DNA from: Gordionus sp. m RMFG-2023
Taxonomy: Eukaryota > Nematomorpha > Gordioida > Chordodea > Parachordodidae
Length of the DNA stretch: 64,000 bases
NCBI RefSeq assembly: GCF_954871325.1
Contig: NC_088778.1
Span: 6,357,743-6,421,742 of the forward strand
Direction: 5' to 3'
Shown here: piece by piece, positions 23,634-37,029 of the stretch
Numbering within the stretch: the stretch's first letter is position 1
Layout of the letters: the number at the start of each line of letters is the position of its first letter
Notes under the pieces: model-generated
The model's database searches: none
What the model was told of the DNA's origin: nothing
Seen by the model: only the letters and a program-made list of their open reading frames with translations
Program-made: the position numbers and the translations under genes

Positions 23634-25342
23634 GTAACAACCCCCTTCAATTTCAGCAGTCATCCAGTAGTGGAGGTACATTTTCCGCCCTTGAGGATCA
23701 GTACCGCAACTTATTACTCTCTGCCGCTGCTGCTCAAGTTGCCATATTTGGCGGAGGTAGTTCAAATAATACCGCCAACAACACACACAACATACACGGC
23801 CTTAACACCTCTGGAAATTTGTCGGATCATCTTAATAAAAAAACGGCTCCTCCTTCTTTGATAGATGACAAAGCTCTTCTTTTCAACGACGTTGTTCTCA
23901 TGATGAACAATAACAGTACCCAACAGCAGCTGCAAAGTGAACACTCTCAAGATCATCGCCATCCTCATCACCTTTACGATTTGCAGCAACATTTTTCCGA
24001 CAACGAGCCGCCGATCGCAAAGAGACGAAATAAACCGGGCCGCAAGCCTAAGGCATATCACGCAGCGCTGTCAAGAGCCTCTGAGCCATCCCCTCACTTT
24101 GCTCCTTTTGACAACCCGTCTCTTTATAATAACGCCGTTGATATCAATCAAGACTCCCATAACGAAGATCGCGACAGTCTCGATACGAAAAGCAATATAT
24201 TGGAAGAGTGTGGTCTCGAAACACCCCGTCCCGTGGGTGCCCCCCGCCGTAACCCTACGGATGGGAAAGACTTGATACGCTGCTCCAAATGTTCTAAAAC
24301 CTTCACGCTCAAAGGCAACTATAATGTACACATGAGGATCGTTCACGAAAAGCTTCGCGAGTTTGAATGCCCCTTTTGTGGTAAACGCTTTGGACTGAAG
24401 GCCAACATGTATATGCACGTAGCCAATGTGCACAAAAACCGAAGCCTTAATCTCGTCGACTCCTCGCTTGAAAATTGTGGCGGGAGCGATACCGATAATA
24501 AACATGCTAGTATTTTCGCTAATAGTAATAATAATAATACCAGTCTCCCAGGGCACCCACATCCCGCCAACAAAAGGGGCCGACCACCACGGCGCAGTGT
24601 TCCTGACAATTATTCCGCTCCCGATAACATCGCTAACAATATTGACACTGGTCGACTAGTGAATCAGGGCGATGAAGATGTGAGGATACGTGATACACAA
24701 TTCAGTAATCCTAATATCGTCAAAGGCCCTTCGTTCGATATTAGGTTCAACGGCAATAACCAGGGAAGTCTAACCCACCACTTCAACGGCAATAATCCTT
24801 CCAACCAAAATTCCTCAAATAATAATATTCCGAATCCTTCTAATCACTTTAACAACGTAGGCTCGGGGTCTAATCCAGTGCTCGGCAACCTGGAAGAAGA
24901 GGTGTTGGGTGGCCCCGGCCTAGTAGATCGAGCAACTGCTGCTGCCGTCTACCTTCAATACCTTCAACATCAGCAACAACAACACAATCAATACCAACAG
25001 CAACAGAATCAACAAAATCAGACTCAACCACCACCTATCCACCATTTGTCCTCTTATCCTTCTTCTTCTCTGCCCCTCTCCCAGCCACTCCAAATGAATC
25101 CGAACAGCAATAATTCTCTTCAAATGGGAGGAGGCCATCACCCTCACCCCCCATTAGTTTCTCAGCCACATCACCACCATCAAGGCGGACAGCAACAACA
25201 AAACGTGCATCATTTGTATCCACATCACGCCCCTCTTCACCACTCCTCCATCCCCGGCCCTCAAACCTCGACCCCTCACCATCATTTACTCAATCACTAC
25301 GGCATGGGCGTGGCTCCGCAACGACAAATGACGTCGGAATAG
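23634..25342 (+). CDS. C2H2 zinc-finger transcription factor, last exon with finger pair 2
   Basis: The acceptor is ATGTAG|GTAACAACC (phase 1) and the stop TAG is at 25340-25342. In order it encodes: an Ala/Ser-rich start; a His/Gln-rich part; a basic AT-hook-like motif KPGRKPKAY; fingers 3 and 4 (24281-24430), again C-x2-C-x12-H-x4-H (CSKCSKTFTLKGNYNVHMRI..H and CPFCGKRFGLKANMYMHVAN..H); a second AT-hook-like motif KRGRPPRR; a long Asn-rich linker; and a His/Gln/Pro-rich tail. The two finger pairs on separate exons, each with H-x4-H spacing, look like duplicates of one ancestral pair. Codon use is more GC-rich than the introns. Several long antisense and offset frames here are shadows of this exon. 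Confidence 0.92.
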
Positions 25343-26050
25343 TTAATATCGCTAAACGCGCGGATTGTTTAAAAAGTGTCCAGATTTCGTTACGCGAGTA
25401 ACGAGTTTTTATTTATAGAAGAATAGGAATGCTAATTTTTTTTTAAAAAAAAAATCTCACCTACAATTTTTTTTGTGTGTGTGTGTGTGTAAATAGTTTT
25501 TTTTTAAAAAAATTTTCTGTGACTTTGTATCAATATATATATTTTTTAAAAAATAAATATTTTTTATCGAAATTATTAGAGACCTTAGAAGAAAAAAGGT
25601 TTCAAAATAAATCATTCTCATTTTTACGTATTTTTTTTTTTAAAAAAAATTAATATTTGTTGATCCACTAAAAAAAATGTATCGAAAAATTACTTCTTTT
25701 TTTTTCCTTCTTCGTAAAATGTTATTTATATTTAAAAATGTTAAGAAAACAAAAATTATTGAACAAAACGAAATCACGAGCTTAGCCAAAATTTAAGTTT
25801 TATAAACCACTTTAAATTATTATTAATAAAATATTCGAAACATTTATTTTACTTTCTTTTTTCTCTTCACCTCCTTATAAATTATCCTTTATAATTAAGC
25901 TGGAATTTTAAAATTTTTTTTATATAACGTTAGCATTCCTCAGTTGTCACCTTTTCAACTCTAAGAATCTGTCGGTCGAATTTTTTTTGGAAATCCCTAC
26001 TCTTAAGCTCAATTTTGCTTTCAGAACCGTAAAATATTTTATATCTCTAA
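25343..26050 (+). other. Probable 3' UTR and downstream AT-rich DNA
   Basis: Poly-A/poly-T tracts, a (GT)n run at 25475-25490 and several AATAAA-like sites (for example near 25551 and 25606) follow the stop codon. The true polyadenylation site cannot be fixed from the sequence. Confidence 0.4.
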
Positions 26051-26054
26051 GCTA

Positions 26055-26268
26055 GTGTTGTTAAACGGCTGATTTGAGACGATTTTTTAAAAACGGCTAA
26101 TTCAATATTTTATCCAAAAAAATATTGCCTTAAGCCTCGAGATTTCGCCAATAGATGTCCAAACTTCAGCCCCACCTATGAACCAAATATTAAGGCTTGC
26201 GTAATATTTTTCTAGGTAAAATATTGAGTTAATCGGTTTTCGGCTCAAACCGATACGTTTAACAACAC
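26055..26268. mobile_element. Foldback MITE family A, full copy
   Basis: The ends are GTGTTGTTAAACGGCTG and CGTTTAACAACAC, flanked by TA (26053-26054 and 26269-26270). The arms and centre are as in the reference copy (20345-20542). Confidence 0.9.
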
Positions 26269-26270
26269 TA

Positions 26271-29200
26271 TCCCCTAACAAACCAACACGCTAAAATTTT
26301 TAATTTTTTTTTAACTAAAAAAGACTTAATTATTTCGTTTTTTTAAAAAAAATATTTAGATGAATATCATTTTGTGAATAATTTTTTATAATTATTTTTT
26401 TTTAAAAAAATATTATAAATTATTATTAAAATATATATATATAATATAATTATATTTAATAAATTATTATAGAAATTTCGAATTTTTTTTAAAACAAAAT
26501 AAAACCATAATAAATCGATTTTTTTTAAATTATGATGATTATATTATAACTATACTATATTAAATATTATAAATTACTATGTAATATAAATAAATGTTTA
26601 TAGTAAGTATATGATGCTTTATTCGCATACTTTTAATGATATTTTTCAAGTCATTCTTTAGTTTGGGAAATGTGTATGTATATCATAAGCTTACATCCTG
26701 GCAAAATTTTACGATTTTATTTGCAAAATTGAAAATCATATAAAGTATAGCAAATGGCAAAGTATAACCTATTTCCGTACCAACAAAATTACGAAACTTA
26801 ATCGCTTACTTGGACGTGGTTTTGAGGTTTGCGGGTAGACGAACTTAGGCATATTTTTTTATAAAAAATGTTTAAAGTCCGCACTTTTTCTAAATTTTAA
26901 AATAAGATTGACTCGGTTCGGAAATATACAAAAACCGTTTTATATGTTCCCTAAAACTTTCATTTTTAATATGAAAAGTCTGCCATAATTAATTCGGCTA
27001 GTGTATCTAAAAAATTTTTATTAGGCTTTTAGTGATATTCATTTTTCTTTAAAAATCAAGATGTCATCCATATCTTATACTATTCGATAATTTCCAATTA
27101 TGTACTTAATTAAAAAAATATTTGATATTTTTTTTTTAGGAATGACTTATTTTTTTCTGTTAATCGCATATCTAGAATGTTTCGAGAAAGGAGGATGACA
27201 AGTAAACGTGACAGCTTCAAAATTAGACTAGGGCTCATTAAGGCTAATTGGGAATTTCAAAGGGTAGTCGAACATTTTTGCATGACGTTAATATTCTTTT
27301 AACAAGTCCCATCCCCTCCCACCATTTAAATACACCACTGGAATCCGTGGGCAAAAAGTTTACTTATGGAAGGTAAAAATTAGTGCTGCAAAGTAACGTC
27401 GTTAAAAAGAACATTCCTCTGATAAGGATAAAAAAAAATTTCGACGAGAATCTGATTGAAGATTTCTATGATGATTGATCTGATAGGTTTTTTTTGAAAA
27501 TAATGATGTTCCAATATTTTTAATAAATTCCCCCCAATTAAAAATTTTATTCATTGAATAATATACCATCATCCGCACCAGTTAAAGTGCCTTTAATATA
27601 AGAAAGCTGGATTGGGCACCAAGCACTCTGTTTAGCTGATCAAAATGTTGATAAATAATAAAAAAAATTATTAAGAGACGATTAACCTTTCGTTCATAGA
27701 GCGAATTATGTAAAATACGCTCTATTCTCAGTCGCGAAATCGCACTAACTGTGAAGGCAATATCCCCTCATTTGCACGAATTTGCGGCGAACAAAATATG
27801 ACATAATTTTCACTAACTTTGAATTCAGGATTTTTATTATTGATGGGAAAAAGTTAAAAAGATTTATATCAAATATTTTAACGCGTTCCTTTTCTAAAAC
27901 GTAACGATTAAGTTTCTTTTTTAAGTAGCGCCTACATCACTAGCTAAAAATAGGTCAAAGCAATTTTTAAGTTAGAAAGTTTTGATTAATATTTTATGGA
28001 GGGTAAAAATATATTGATACTCATAATTGTTTCCAAATCATCCCTGAAGGTAGCGTCTACATGACAGGATTTTCACTGGATCAAATTCACATTATTAATT
28101 ACACCTTTTTAATTAAAATGGTAATTCTTTCATAAATTTAAAAATGAAAAACTTAAATTATTTTAGCTCTACTACTAACTATGGAAATATTGTGCTGTGA
28201 ATATAAAAGTATTTTTTTAGATCATGAATTCAATTAAAACCCCCCTCATTTACAATGAATGCATTATAGCATATTGTTTGGCATGAATATGAGTTTGCTG
28301 AGAATGTTTAACCCTTTTTAATCACATTTACAAGGATAGCAGAGACATTATTTCGAAAATAATGTCTGATTCTTTGCAATATATAGATTTATTGGGTCGA
28401 TGATCAGCAATATCATTGTATTTATAAATAAAAGTATTAATTTTTACAGCAATATATTGTGTCTAATTTCAACTAAAAATTTAATAGATAACCTCCCAAT
28501 AAATTTATCCTACCCCCCTCAAGAAAAATGGATGCTAACTATTTCTACCCTCCCCACCACCCTAGCTCATGCAGTCGCAGACTGAAGGCAATTTTAAAAT
28601 TTTAAAACTACTGACTTTTTCCTTCAAAAATTGGATGCATTTAAATAATATATAACAAACTGCTATTTCATTCAAAGGTAAAATTAATTTATAAATACTA
28701 ACAATTAGAAAGTTCTGGAAAAAAATGTTTTCCCACCTATAGATAATGACGCAAACTAGGGTTAGGTAATTGGCTTTTGTAATTTATTTTAAAATTACAT
28801 TATCAGGTTTATTTTTTTTTGAATTTGTTAAATAACGGAATATTTAAATAAAAAATTATTTTATAAAATAAGAAATAATTTCTTATCTATTTTCTTTTCG
28901 TTAAAAATTATTTTTTTATTTTGCGTTGTTCAAGTTTGATGAGGTAGGAGTAGGCTGGCACGTTGATTTTCTTAGTAGGAAAAAAAATATGGACAATAAT
29001 TCTAGATTATATAAAGTGATGCTTATTTTTAACATCGCTATCATAAAATGTCGTGTATTCTATCATTTTTAAAAGTAAAATTTATCTATTTTATCCATAA
29101 TATGGTATTTCCAACATTCAATTAATTAATTTTTATTTATATATTTACAACTGGACAACTAAGTTATGAGTAAATTATTTAGAGGGCGCGTTATTTTTTT

Positions 29201-31435
29201 TAAAGGGAACCTTATTTTGCCGGAATTCCGGCATGCAGAAAATACATCTACCCCTGTTAATTGCGGAAATCTTTTACCTTGGACTTTTGAACTTCTAATT
29301 TTCAAAATAAAACCCAGGCTTAAAATTTGAAATTTTTGAAATGTTCCCTTCATTCATATAATAAATATTTATTAGAAACATATGACTTTTTCCTCTTGAA
29401 ATTTCGATATTCCTGCCTAGAGCCCTAAATGGATTTGTCACACATCTTGGGTTCGGTTCGAGCTTGGTCTTAATTATAAAACTTTTATCCCGAAGACTTT
29501 GTACCCCGGCAATTATATAAAAATAGAAAACAGTTATAGCGCATTAAAAAATTTTCCCACTTTCCTTCAAAATAAGCAATCGCGCCTTTTTCCTAAATGC
29601 TATAATTAACCATTTTTCCTCCGGTTTGAATTTTGATTTCTCTTTCGAGTTGAATTGGAAAACTATTTTTAAAAATAATGCTTAGCCGTGGAAATTTAAC
29701 GAAGAAAAAGAAAACAAATTAATTGGCCTATTTAATTTTTTTTTTACAAATTTACCGCTTCGGCCTCGTAAAAATTCTGCGGTTCGTGGACCGAGCTTAG
29801 CTTCGGGTCACCCCGAGTTCTAACACTCGGGTCGGGGTAACATTTATAAAAAAAAAATCTAATTATTTACCAAAACTATATTGAAAATGCAAATATAAAA
29901 TTTAGCAAAATTTTTCACATGATAAATATAGGTTGATAATAAAACATTCATTTTATTTGAAATATTTTGTCTGTCAAATCAATTCTAAAGTTCGTTGGGT
30001 TAACTGTATCTATTTAGGATTGCAATTTATTTTTTTTATCCTACCATTAAAAAAATAATGATAAGGAAGATTATTAGATATAGGTTAATTAAATGTGAGT
30101 ATATAAAAATTATTTAACTGAAATTATCATGAGTGAGAAATTTTTTTTAACATACCTTTATGACATGTTATTAAACACGCATTAATGTCATTTTTTTTTT
30201 TCGTAATTATGGTTTTATTTTTTTTAATTAAAGGATAAATATAATAATATATAACATAAAATTTAATTTTTGTGGATGATAAATAAATATGATTAAATTA
30301 TAAATTTTTTATAACAGTATTTCACGGGTTATAAATACGCACAATTTAATAGCTTATATTTTATAATTTTGTGTTCATAAAGTTAAATCTTGATTTTATA
30401 AAATTAAATTTAGAAAATCTTTTCAATCTCGGAAAATTGAAAATAAACAATTTTTTTTTCTTTTTCAAAAAAAATAAAATATTATATAATAATGAGACCT
30501 AAGGTAGATAGAATTATTTTATTTGAGATAAGAGCCCGGTGGTAAAAGGAAAAAAAAATTTGTGTAAGTGGCTCTATTTTAATATAATTAGATTTGGGAT
30601 ATCTCAAAACAAAATCTTTTTCTATAAAATATTCATTTAAATTTCGAAAATATCAAATCATGATGCATACTCTTTTCCATTTTAAAATGTGGTTCTTAGT
30701 TGAAATGGCTCCCAAAAGAAGTCGGTATAGCTAGATAATTTATTTTTTGGCCAAATGGCATTAAAGTTTATCTTTTACCAGATTTTTTCCAATCGGCTGA
30801 ATATATTTGCTTCGCCAAATGATGGGGACTAATTAATAAATCTAAATATTTTACTACTCCTTTCATTTCATTGAAAAAAAATTTACAAAATTCCGGACCT
30901 GGTAAAGTTATTTTGCACGAGGTTTTCGGACCGACCCCAAAAAATATTTTGCCCAAAATACATAGTGACGTGACATTACATGATATTTGGTGGGTGCCGG
31001 GCTATGTAGACTATACCCTTCTCATTTAACGAAATCTGTAAAACGATTATTTATTTGATTAAATTTTGAAGACAAAGAAGTTAAATTCGTATTTCATGGG
31101 GGGGGGGGGTAGAGGAGGGCTGGAGGTTAAACTATTAAGAGTGACCTTGCCATCTTTTACTTATATCTCTTACATCACCATCTTTTAAAATATTTAACTT
31201 TAGCTGGAAAGAATCGAGCCCGCCAAAAGCGTAACATTTTTTGGAGTGCGTCCTGTCCAAGTTTTAGCGGGTTTCCGTATTTTTTAAAAAAAAAATTATA
31301 TGACAAGTTTAATTATAAAAAATATGAATTTTATTTTTAAAAAAAATTAAATGTTGCTTAAAAAACATTTTTCGAGAAATAAGTATTTTTAGATCATGTA
31401 TCCTTTCGTGTTTTAATATGATATATTTTACGCTG
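26271..31435. other. Gene desert
   Basis: No coding region was recognised in about 5 kb. It includes a family-B palindrome (27682-27830), GC-richer decayed repeats at 29420-29530 and 29755-29860 (CCCGAG/CTCGGG inverted words), poly-G runs (31100) and AT-rich DNA. Short open frames at 28400, 29159 and 30768 have no domain and are not called. Confidence 0.5.
27682..27830. mobile_element. Palindromic repeat family B, diverged copy
   Basis: TTAACCTTTCGTTCATAGAG, CAGTCGCGAAATCGCACTAA, then TTTGCACGAATTTGCGGCGA and TCACTAACTTTGAATTCAGG: the family edges and core with many changes. Confidence 0.5.
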
Positions 31436-31436
31436 A

Positions 31437-31525
31437 AGGAAGGAATGAATGAAGGAATGAATGAAGGAATGAAGGAATGAATGAAGGAATGAAGGAATGA
31501 ATGAATGAAGGAAGGAAGGAAGGAT
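31437..31525. repeat. GAAT/GAAG tetranucleotide microsatellite
   Basis: About 90 bp of interspersed GAAT and GAAG units. Confidence 0.95.
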
Positions 31526-32023
31526 ATGTGTTCAATATAAAAGCTTTATGAATATAGTTACTCTAATACCGCACAATATTTTCTACGCCTGAATAACGTC
31601 ATTGTGAAACATCGTTACTATTTTTTGATTTATGAAGAAATCGGGAAATTTAACTATATTATATTATATAAGGCTTCTATTTTTTTTTAAAACCATCTTG
31701 AAAATTTAACTTTCACAAAGTAAGTCCTATTGGGGCTCCAATTTAACAAACAAATTATAATTGAATTAAACTAAAAAAATCGTAGAGTTTTATAAATTTC
31801 TAATGCCAAATTCTAATTTTTTAAACCGAATCCCGAAATAAAAATTAATCCCTTTTCACAATCTTTTACATTAAACAGCAGGAGTTGAGTTTTTCCATAT
31901 ATCGAATCTTTCCGGTTCCATCAATCTTTATAAATTACTGGTCTTCAGTTTCTCTTCTCTATTGAAAAAAATAGAATCATTTATTTCTAAATCGCCATAA
32001 TAAATATATTAAATTACATATTA

Positions 32024-32060
32024 CAGGCGCGTACGCAGGAATTCGATGATGCGAGAGGAG
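32024..32060. mobile_element. Solitary hAT-like terminus
   Basis: CAGGCGCGTACGCAGGAATT followed by a G-rich tail (GAGAGGAGGGGGATA) looks like the terminal repeat of a hAT-type transposon. I could not find its partner end. Confidence 0.35.
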
Positions 32061-32127
32061 GGGGATATTTAAATTTATTTATAAAAATTATTCTAGGAGT
32101 CATTTAAAAATAATTCAGTTTCATAAA

Positions 32128-32254
32128 TTTACTCATAGATGGTACAAAGGTTTCTATTAGTGAAATCTCTAGACTAGAAGCAATATTTTTGTGACTAAAA
32201 TTTTGAGTTAGCCATTTTTAAATATCGGCTCAAATCGAGCCATTTTAACAACAT
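32128..32254. mobile_element. Foldback MITE family A, right half
   Basis: The right arm is recognisable (TTTTGAGTTAGCCATTTTTA, then ATCGGCTCAAATCGAGCC and TTTTAACAACAT). The left arm is missing. Confidence 0.7.
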
Positions 32255-32281
32255 TACTTTTTAGGTATGTTTTTATTCTTG

Positions 32282-32497
32282 TTAAAGAAGGAAATGTTCT
32301 TTTATTTGATAGAAAAATATGTAATCATTTTTATACATTAGGAAAATAGTCTTAAATGTGTTTGAAAATATGTGCCAAGCATCCATAGCATTTTGTGAAA
32401 CATTATCAACCATATTTAACCTTTTATACCATATTTTGCATCCAGCTAGTAATGCAATATGGGATACTTTAACATCCTCGCAATAAAAATCTGCCAA
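32282..32497 (-). pseudogene. Unrecognised minus-strand open frame
   Basis: A 71-codon frame with coding-like texture (MADFYCEDVKVSHIALLAGC...). It lies between a solitary hAT-like terminus (32024) and a hAT MITE (32837). I do not recognise a domain. It may be a leftover of a transposase or other mobile-element protein, judged only from position. Confidence 0.2.
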
Positions 32498-32836
32498 ATA
32501 TTAAATTATTTTCTCTAACAAAACTTGAAACGAATTCGGAAGGATTCTGAGGTAATAATATTTGCAGATTTATAACTGCTGCCTGAATTAATTAAGAACC
32601 TATCATTCATTTTAGTTATAAAAGTATCCAAGAATGGGATAAAAAGATTTATTCTATGATATTCTTCGACTGACCCTAATTGGAACGATAGGCTTGCCTT
32701 TCTGTGAGTTGAGGTAAGTAAATATTAAATTCATAGAGTTTTGCTTGTGACTCAACAATGACATACGTCATCTAACATTTGCCCTAATTTCCTTAAGTTC
32801 CAATATAATGCTTTCAGCTATTCTCATAGTCTCAAT

Positions 32837-33171
32837 CAATGACATATATAATACCTAGACTGACGATTCATTCATTAAAATGCATTTTAAAGCGTCGTTA
32901 AAAGCAAATCAGCTGGATCCGCCATTTTGGTAACACATATAGTAATTATTCTCATGTTAAAAACTGCTATTAAATTGATAACTTGCTTCCTTATTATCTC
33001 GATGATCCGGTAACTCTTTAATAAAGTTTGCATCAGATATAGGAATAAATTAGGCTCTCGTTTAAAATTTTAATAATGATTAGTGTAACCAAGATGACGT
33101 CTCCAGCTGATTTGCATTGATGTACACTTTTAATGAATGAATCGTCAGTCTAGGTACTATATATGTCATTG
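32837..33171. mobile_element. Non-autonomous hAT-type element, family C, copy 1
   Basis: A 335-bp element with terminal inverted repeats CAATGACATATATA and TATATATGTCATTG. It is flanked by a perfect 8-bp duplication GTCTCAAT (32829-32836 and 33172-33179). Long sub-terminal inverted repeats follow: CCTAGACTGACGATTCATTC, then AAATCAGCTGG and GCCATTTTGGTAAC, mirrored on the right. The 8-bp duplication and CA...TG ends fit the hAT superfamily. No transposase is encoded. Confidence 0.9.
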
Positions 33172-33179
33172 GTCTCAAT

Positions 33180-34400
33180 CATATCGATGCCATTTTTATG
33201 AAATATTTTACTTTAGTTTTGCTGAAAAAGTTTCAAATGATTCGAGAAATTTTAAAATGGCAGATAAATATAACGCCAAGGAAAACATATTAATATACTA
33301 ATTTCATTAATCATTTTATTTTAGCCATCTAAAAATTATAACATCTCTTTTTCCCCCTTCAAAAAAATGGTCTAATTTATTTATTTTTTTACATATGGTA
33401 TTTGAAATGAAAATTTTAACCAGATTTTATCGTATATCATTTTGCCCAACCTTTCCTTCTCGCAAACATCTCATCTCATCTCATACATCTCAAAACTTAT
33501 ACTATATTGTGTGTTTTAGATTTTTTAAGGAAATAATTTCAAAAATTTATGATTTATATGTATAAGTTTTGAAATCTTATTTCTCTACCCTTCTTTTATT
33601 TTTATAACGTGAAAAATGAGAAACAATAACTTTTTAAATATAATTATTATATAAATCCATGTAGAATTTCAAACTTTTTCATAATTCAACAAAAATAAAA
33701 AATTTTGAAAAATTTTATTTTTAAAAAAAAAATATGGTTAATTTTTTCATACATACTAGTTAAATTGTAGCAATCTTGGTTGGCTAAATTAATCCCATTC
33801 TTCCATGAAAACATAATATTTCCGAAATCTCAAATATGGTCAAAAAAATAAATATAAAAATAATGGGGTGTATATTACCCTCTTATATTTTCTATTTTAA
33901 TAATTATATTTTAAAATATGTGTCGGAAATAATAATTATGATTAAATAATGTTTTGTGGAATAATGGAATGGAGATATGAGAACGAGGGTAGTTGCACAG
34001 CTGCTTGGGTAAAAGGAACCTGCTGATTACTGCTAGACTAAAAGGCGACTGAGCCCTCGTAAAATAGTGACATCAAATGATTTGCTAAATTTTCTATTAT
34101 TATTCTTATAAAATTGTAAATTTATAAATTAGAGACTTTAAAAAAATTTTTTTCATATTTAAATATTTATTTTGTTGTTTCAAATGATAATTTTTGTTAT
34201 AAATTCTTCTTTCGTCAAATAAAGTTTTCCTTCATATTCATCATACTTCGCCCTAAAGCAAAATGAATAGACAAAGATTTTTTAAAATTTGTCATAATTT
34301 TTTAAATTATTTTATATTAATTATATTATAATAATAGATATTTTACTTGCATATCCAGAATTATATTAATAATTTTGAATCTAAAATAATCAAACCTACT
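33180..34400. other. AT-rich DNA, no gene
   Basis: Nothing recognised apart from a short TCTCA run near 33470. Confidence 0.5.
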
Positions 34401-34404
34401 GACC

Positions 34405-34590
<186 letters not shown>

Positions 34591-34599
34591 ATTTAGATT

Positions 34600-36080
34600 T
34601 TTTTATCTCGGTTTGGGTAGGTTAGGGAAAATGGTCTCTTGCTGGTCTTACTCTGAACTCTAAGATTTAATGTATTTTAAACCATAATGTAATGTAACTT
34701 AATGCATATGCATTTTATAGTGACCTTTAAGAAAAAATTAATTTGAGAAAATATAGAAATAAAGATTTTTTTAATATCACTCTTAAATAACTATTTCACA
34801 ATCGTTGAGAGCTGAATTAATCATATATGAAGTCAAAATAAAAAAATATGTTGAAAGTAAAATTAAAACTAGTTAAAATAAAATTGGAAATAGTGAGGGG
34901 TTTGGGGTATTTTTTTTTCATATTGAAACGTAGCATTCACTTACACAGGAATTTTAACAAAGTAAAGAAAAACTATTAATAACGGTGTATTTTCAGGAAA
35001 AAAAGTAACTTAATTCGTTACAATTTTTGAAGTGTATAATGTAAAGTAACGCCATTCTTCTTGAGGGTAAACTAATGAATTTAAATGTAAAAATTATGAT
35101 ACACGTCCAAATAAGGTAAGTTAACATTATCTCAGATGATTTATTACTTGGATTAATTTATCTAAATAAACCTGATAGATTTGACAGGTTATCAATAAAA
35201 ATGATTGAATATTACTGAAAACCATTCTTGATTTTATACTAGCATCCAAAATTAAATTATAATTTTTTTTTATAATTCATTCATATTAATGAATTAAAAG
35301 ATTAAGATCTTTCCTAAATTTTTTAAAAATACATAATATAAATATTAATACAAACATAAATTAATCAAATTTTTAAGTAAAAATATCTTTCATGTATTTT
35401 AAAAGAACTCCCACAATCAAAATGTTCCCTATCTTTAGTTACACTAAAGCTGTGTTAGATGTTAAACATTCTTAGCAAGCTGCTACGTTATTCCATTTTG
35501 AAAGTATACTTTTTTTGAGAAGTAGCGAGTAAGGTAACTGTTTTCTTTAGAGTAAACTTAATTTTAAATTTAAAATAACGAATTTTATATGTTAAAGTAA
35601 CGCTTACAGCGCTGATAATATGATAAAAAAATTATGAATTCAAAACATATTTTTAAAAATTAATATTTATACTATAATTTTTATTTTATACATTTTTTTA
35701 GTTGTTACAATATCTACTCCTGTATTTTGTATGGCTCATGTTTCCAAAATATTTGTCAGTAAAAAAATAATAAATTGTGACATTTTTTCTTAAAATTTAA
35801 TCTTTATTATAGAAACAAGTAAGATGAACAAAATGAAACATCATTCATGATGGATTAGTTTTAATTTTTAGAAAATAAAAATAAATATATAATTCTGAAA
35901 GCGGGTACAAAGCCAGACAATCAAATAAATTGTATAAAATTCTTATAAAGTTCTCGATAGAAATAAAAAGAGGAGACCGGGAATATATGACAGGTTAGAA
36001 TAGACAAACGCTTATAACTTTTTGTTCTTTAGAGTTAACATGTATCGAATCTCGTCAAGTGACGTTTAATTTAATACATA
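34600..36080. other. AT-rich DNA, no gene
   Basis: No coding region, RNA gene or element ends recognised. Confidence 0.5.
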
Positions 36081-36084
36081 CATA

Positions 36085-37026
36085 GGGGAGACCGGGGATG
36101 GTTGCGACACTTTTCGTTCAAACCTTAATAATTTTAATATTAATAGACTAATATGAATAACTAAAATATCTTCTGAATCCCAAAAGTATAGGCTATTTGA
36201 AATAATTAATATATATTTTATGAAGATTATATTTTTTTAGAAAATTGAATTTAAAAAAAAAAATTTTTTTGTCCCAACTATGACAGACTCTGTGTACGTT
36301 GGGACACACATATGTGATAGTTGGGACACTCGTGAAATAGAGGTCTAAATAAATTTAAAAATTTAAAATCAGTAATCCAGTAAGACTAGAGACTATAACA
36401 CATATGATTTTATTGATAATATTATAATTCATAATCAATAACTATATAAAAAAAATTTTAGCAAAATTTAGGAAATTTATTTTGGCGAAAAAAAAATTGT
36501 AAAGAAAAAAATGTAAAAAAAGTTTTTTTTTAATCATAAACATAGTGAAAGATAAGTATTTAATTATTTATTATTCACAATACTAAATTAATAATATATA
36601 AAATTGTTTATAAAATGAGCTAAAATGGCGTGTCCCAACTATACTATGACCAACTATGACCGAACCCACTAACTTTATAAATATCATCCAAAATCATATT
36701 AATTCATGTTTATTGATTCTGAAAGTTTGCCAGATTGGAAAATAGGGTTTAGGCTTTCCTAAAATCTATTTATTATGATTTTTGAAGCTTTATTTATAAA
36801 TATAAACGATAAAGTTTGCAAATATTTTTTATTACTTTTGGTATGCCAAAACACATTTTCTTCTGTAAAAATTAAAATACTAAATATTTTTCAAATCTTT
36901 TTAGCCAATCATGTATGACAAAATTATCTATGTTAGGCTAAAATTTCCAGTCTTATAATATAATAGCTCAAATTATAATTAGAATGTCCTAATGTTCCCC
37001 TGTACTCAATGTACCCCGGTCTCCCC
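36085..37026. mobile_element. Non-autonomous DNA transposon with GGGGAGACCGGGG ends (family D)
   Basis: A 942-bp segment between inverted 13-bp ends GGGGAGACCGGGG and CCCCGGTCTCCCC, flanked by TA on both sides. Inside, the words GTTGGGACA and TGTCCCAACTATGAC recur in both orientations at 36270-36330 and 36630-36660, like sub-terminal transposase-binding sites. No transposase frame is present. A terminus of the same family, TAGGGAATACCGGGGCACAT, lies at 48092. Confidence 0.8.
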
Positions 37027-37029
37027 TAC

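Noticed and set aside
24071-24609. Long antisense ORFs across the last zinc-finger exon
   Set aside because: Antisense of a well-supported coding exon with GC-rich codons; shadows.
28528-28605. Short plus-strand frame MDANYFYPPHHPSSCSR
   Set aside because: The composition looks coding, but it is 25 codons, has no usable donor and there is no following exon for many kilobases.
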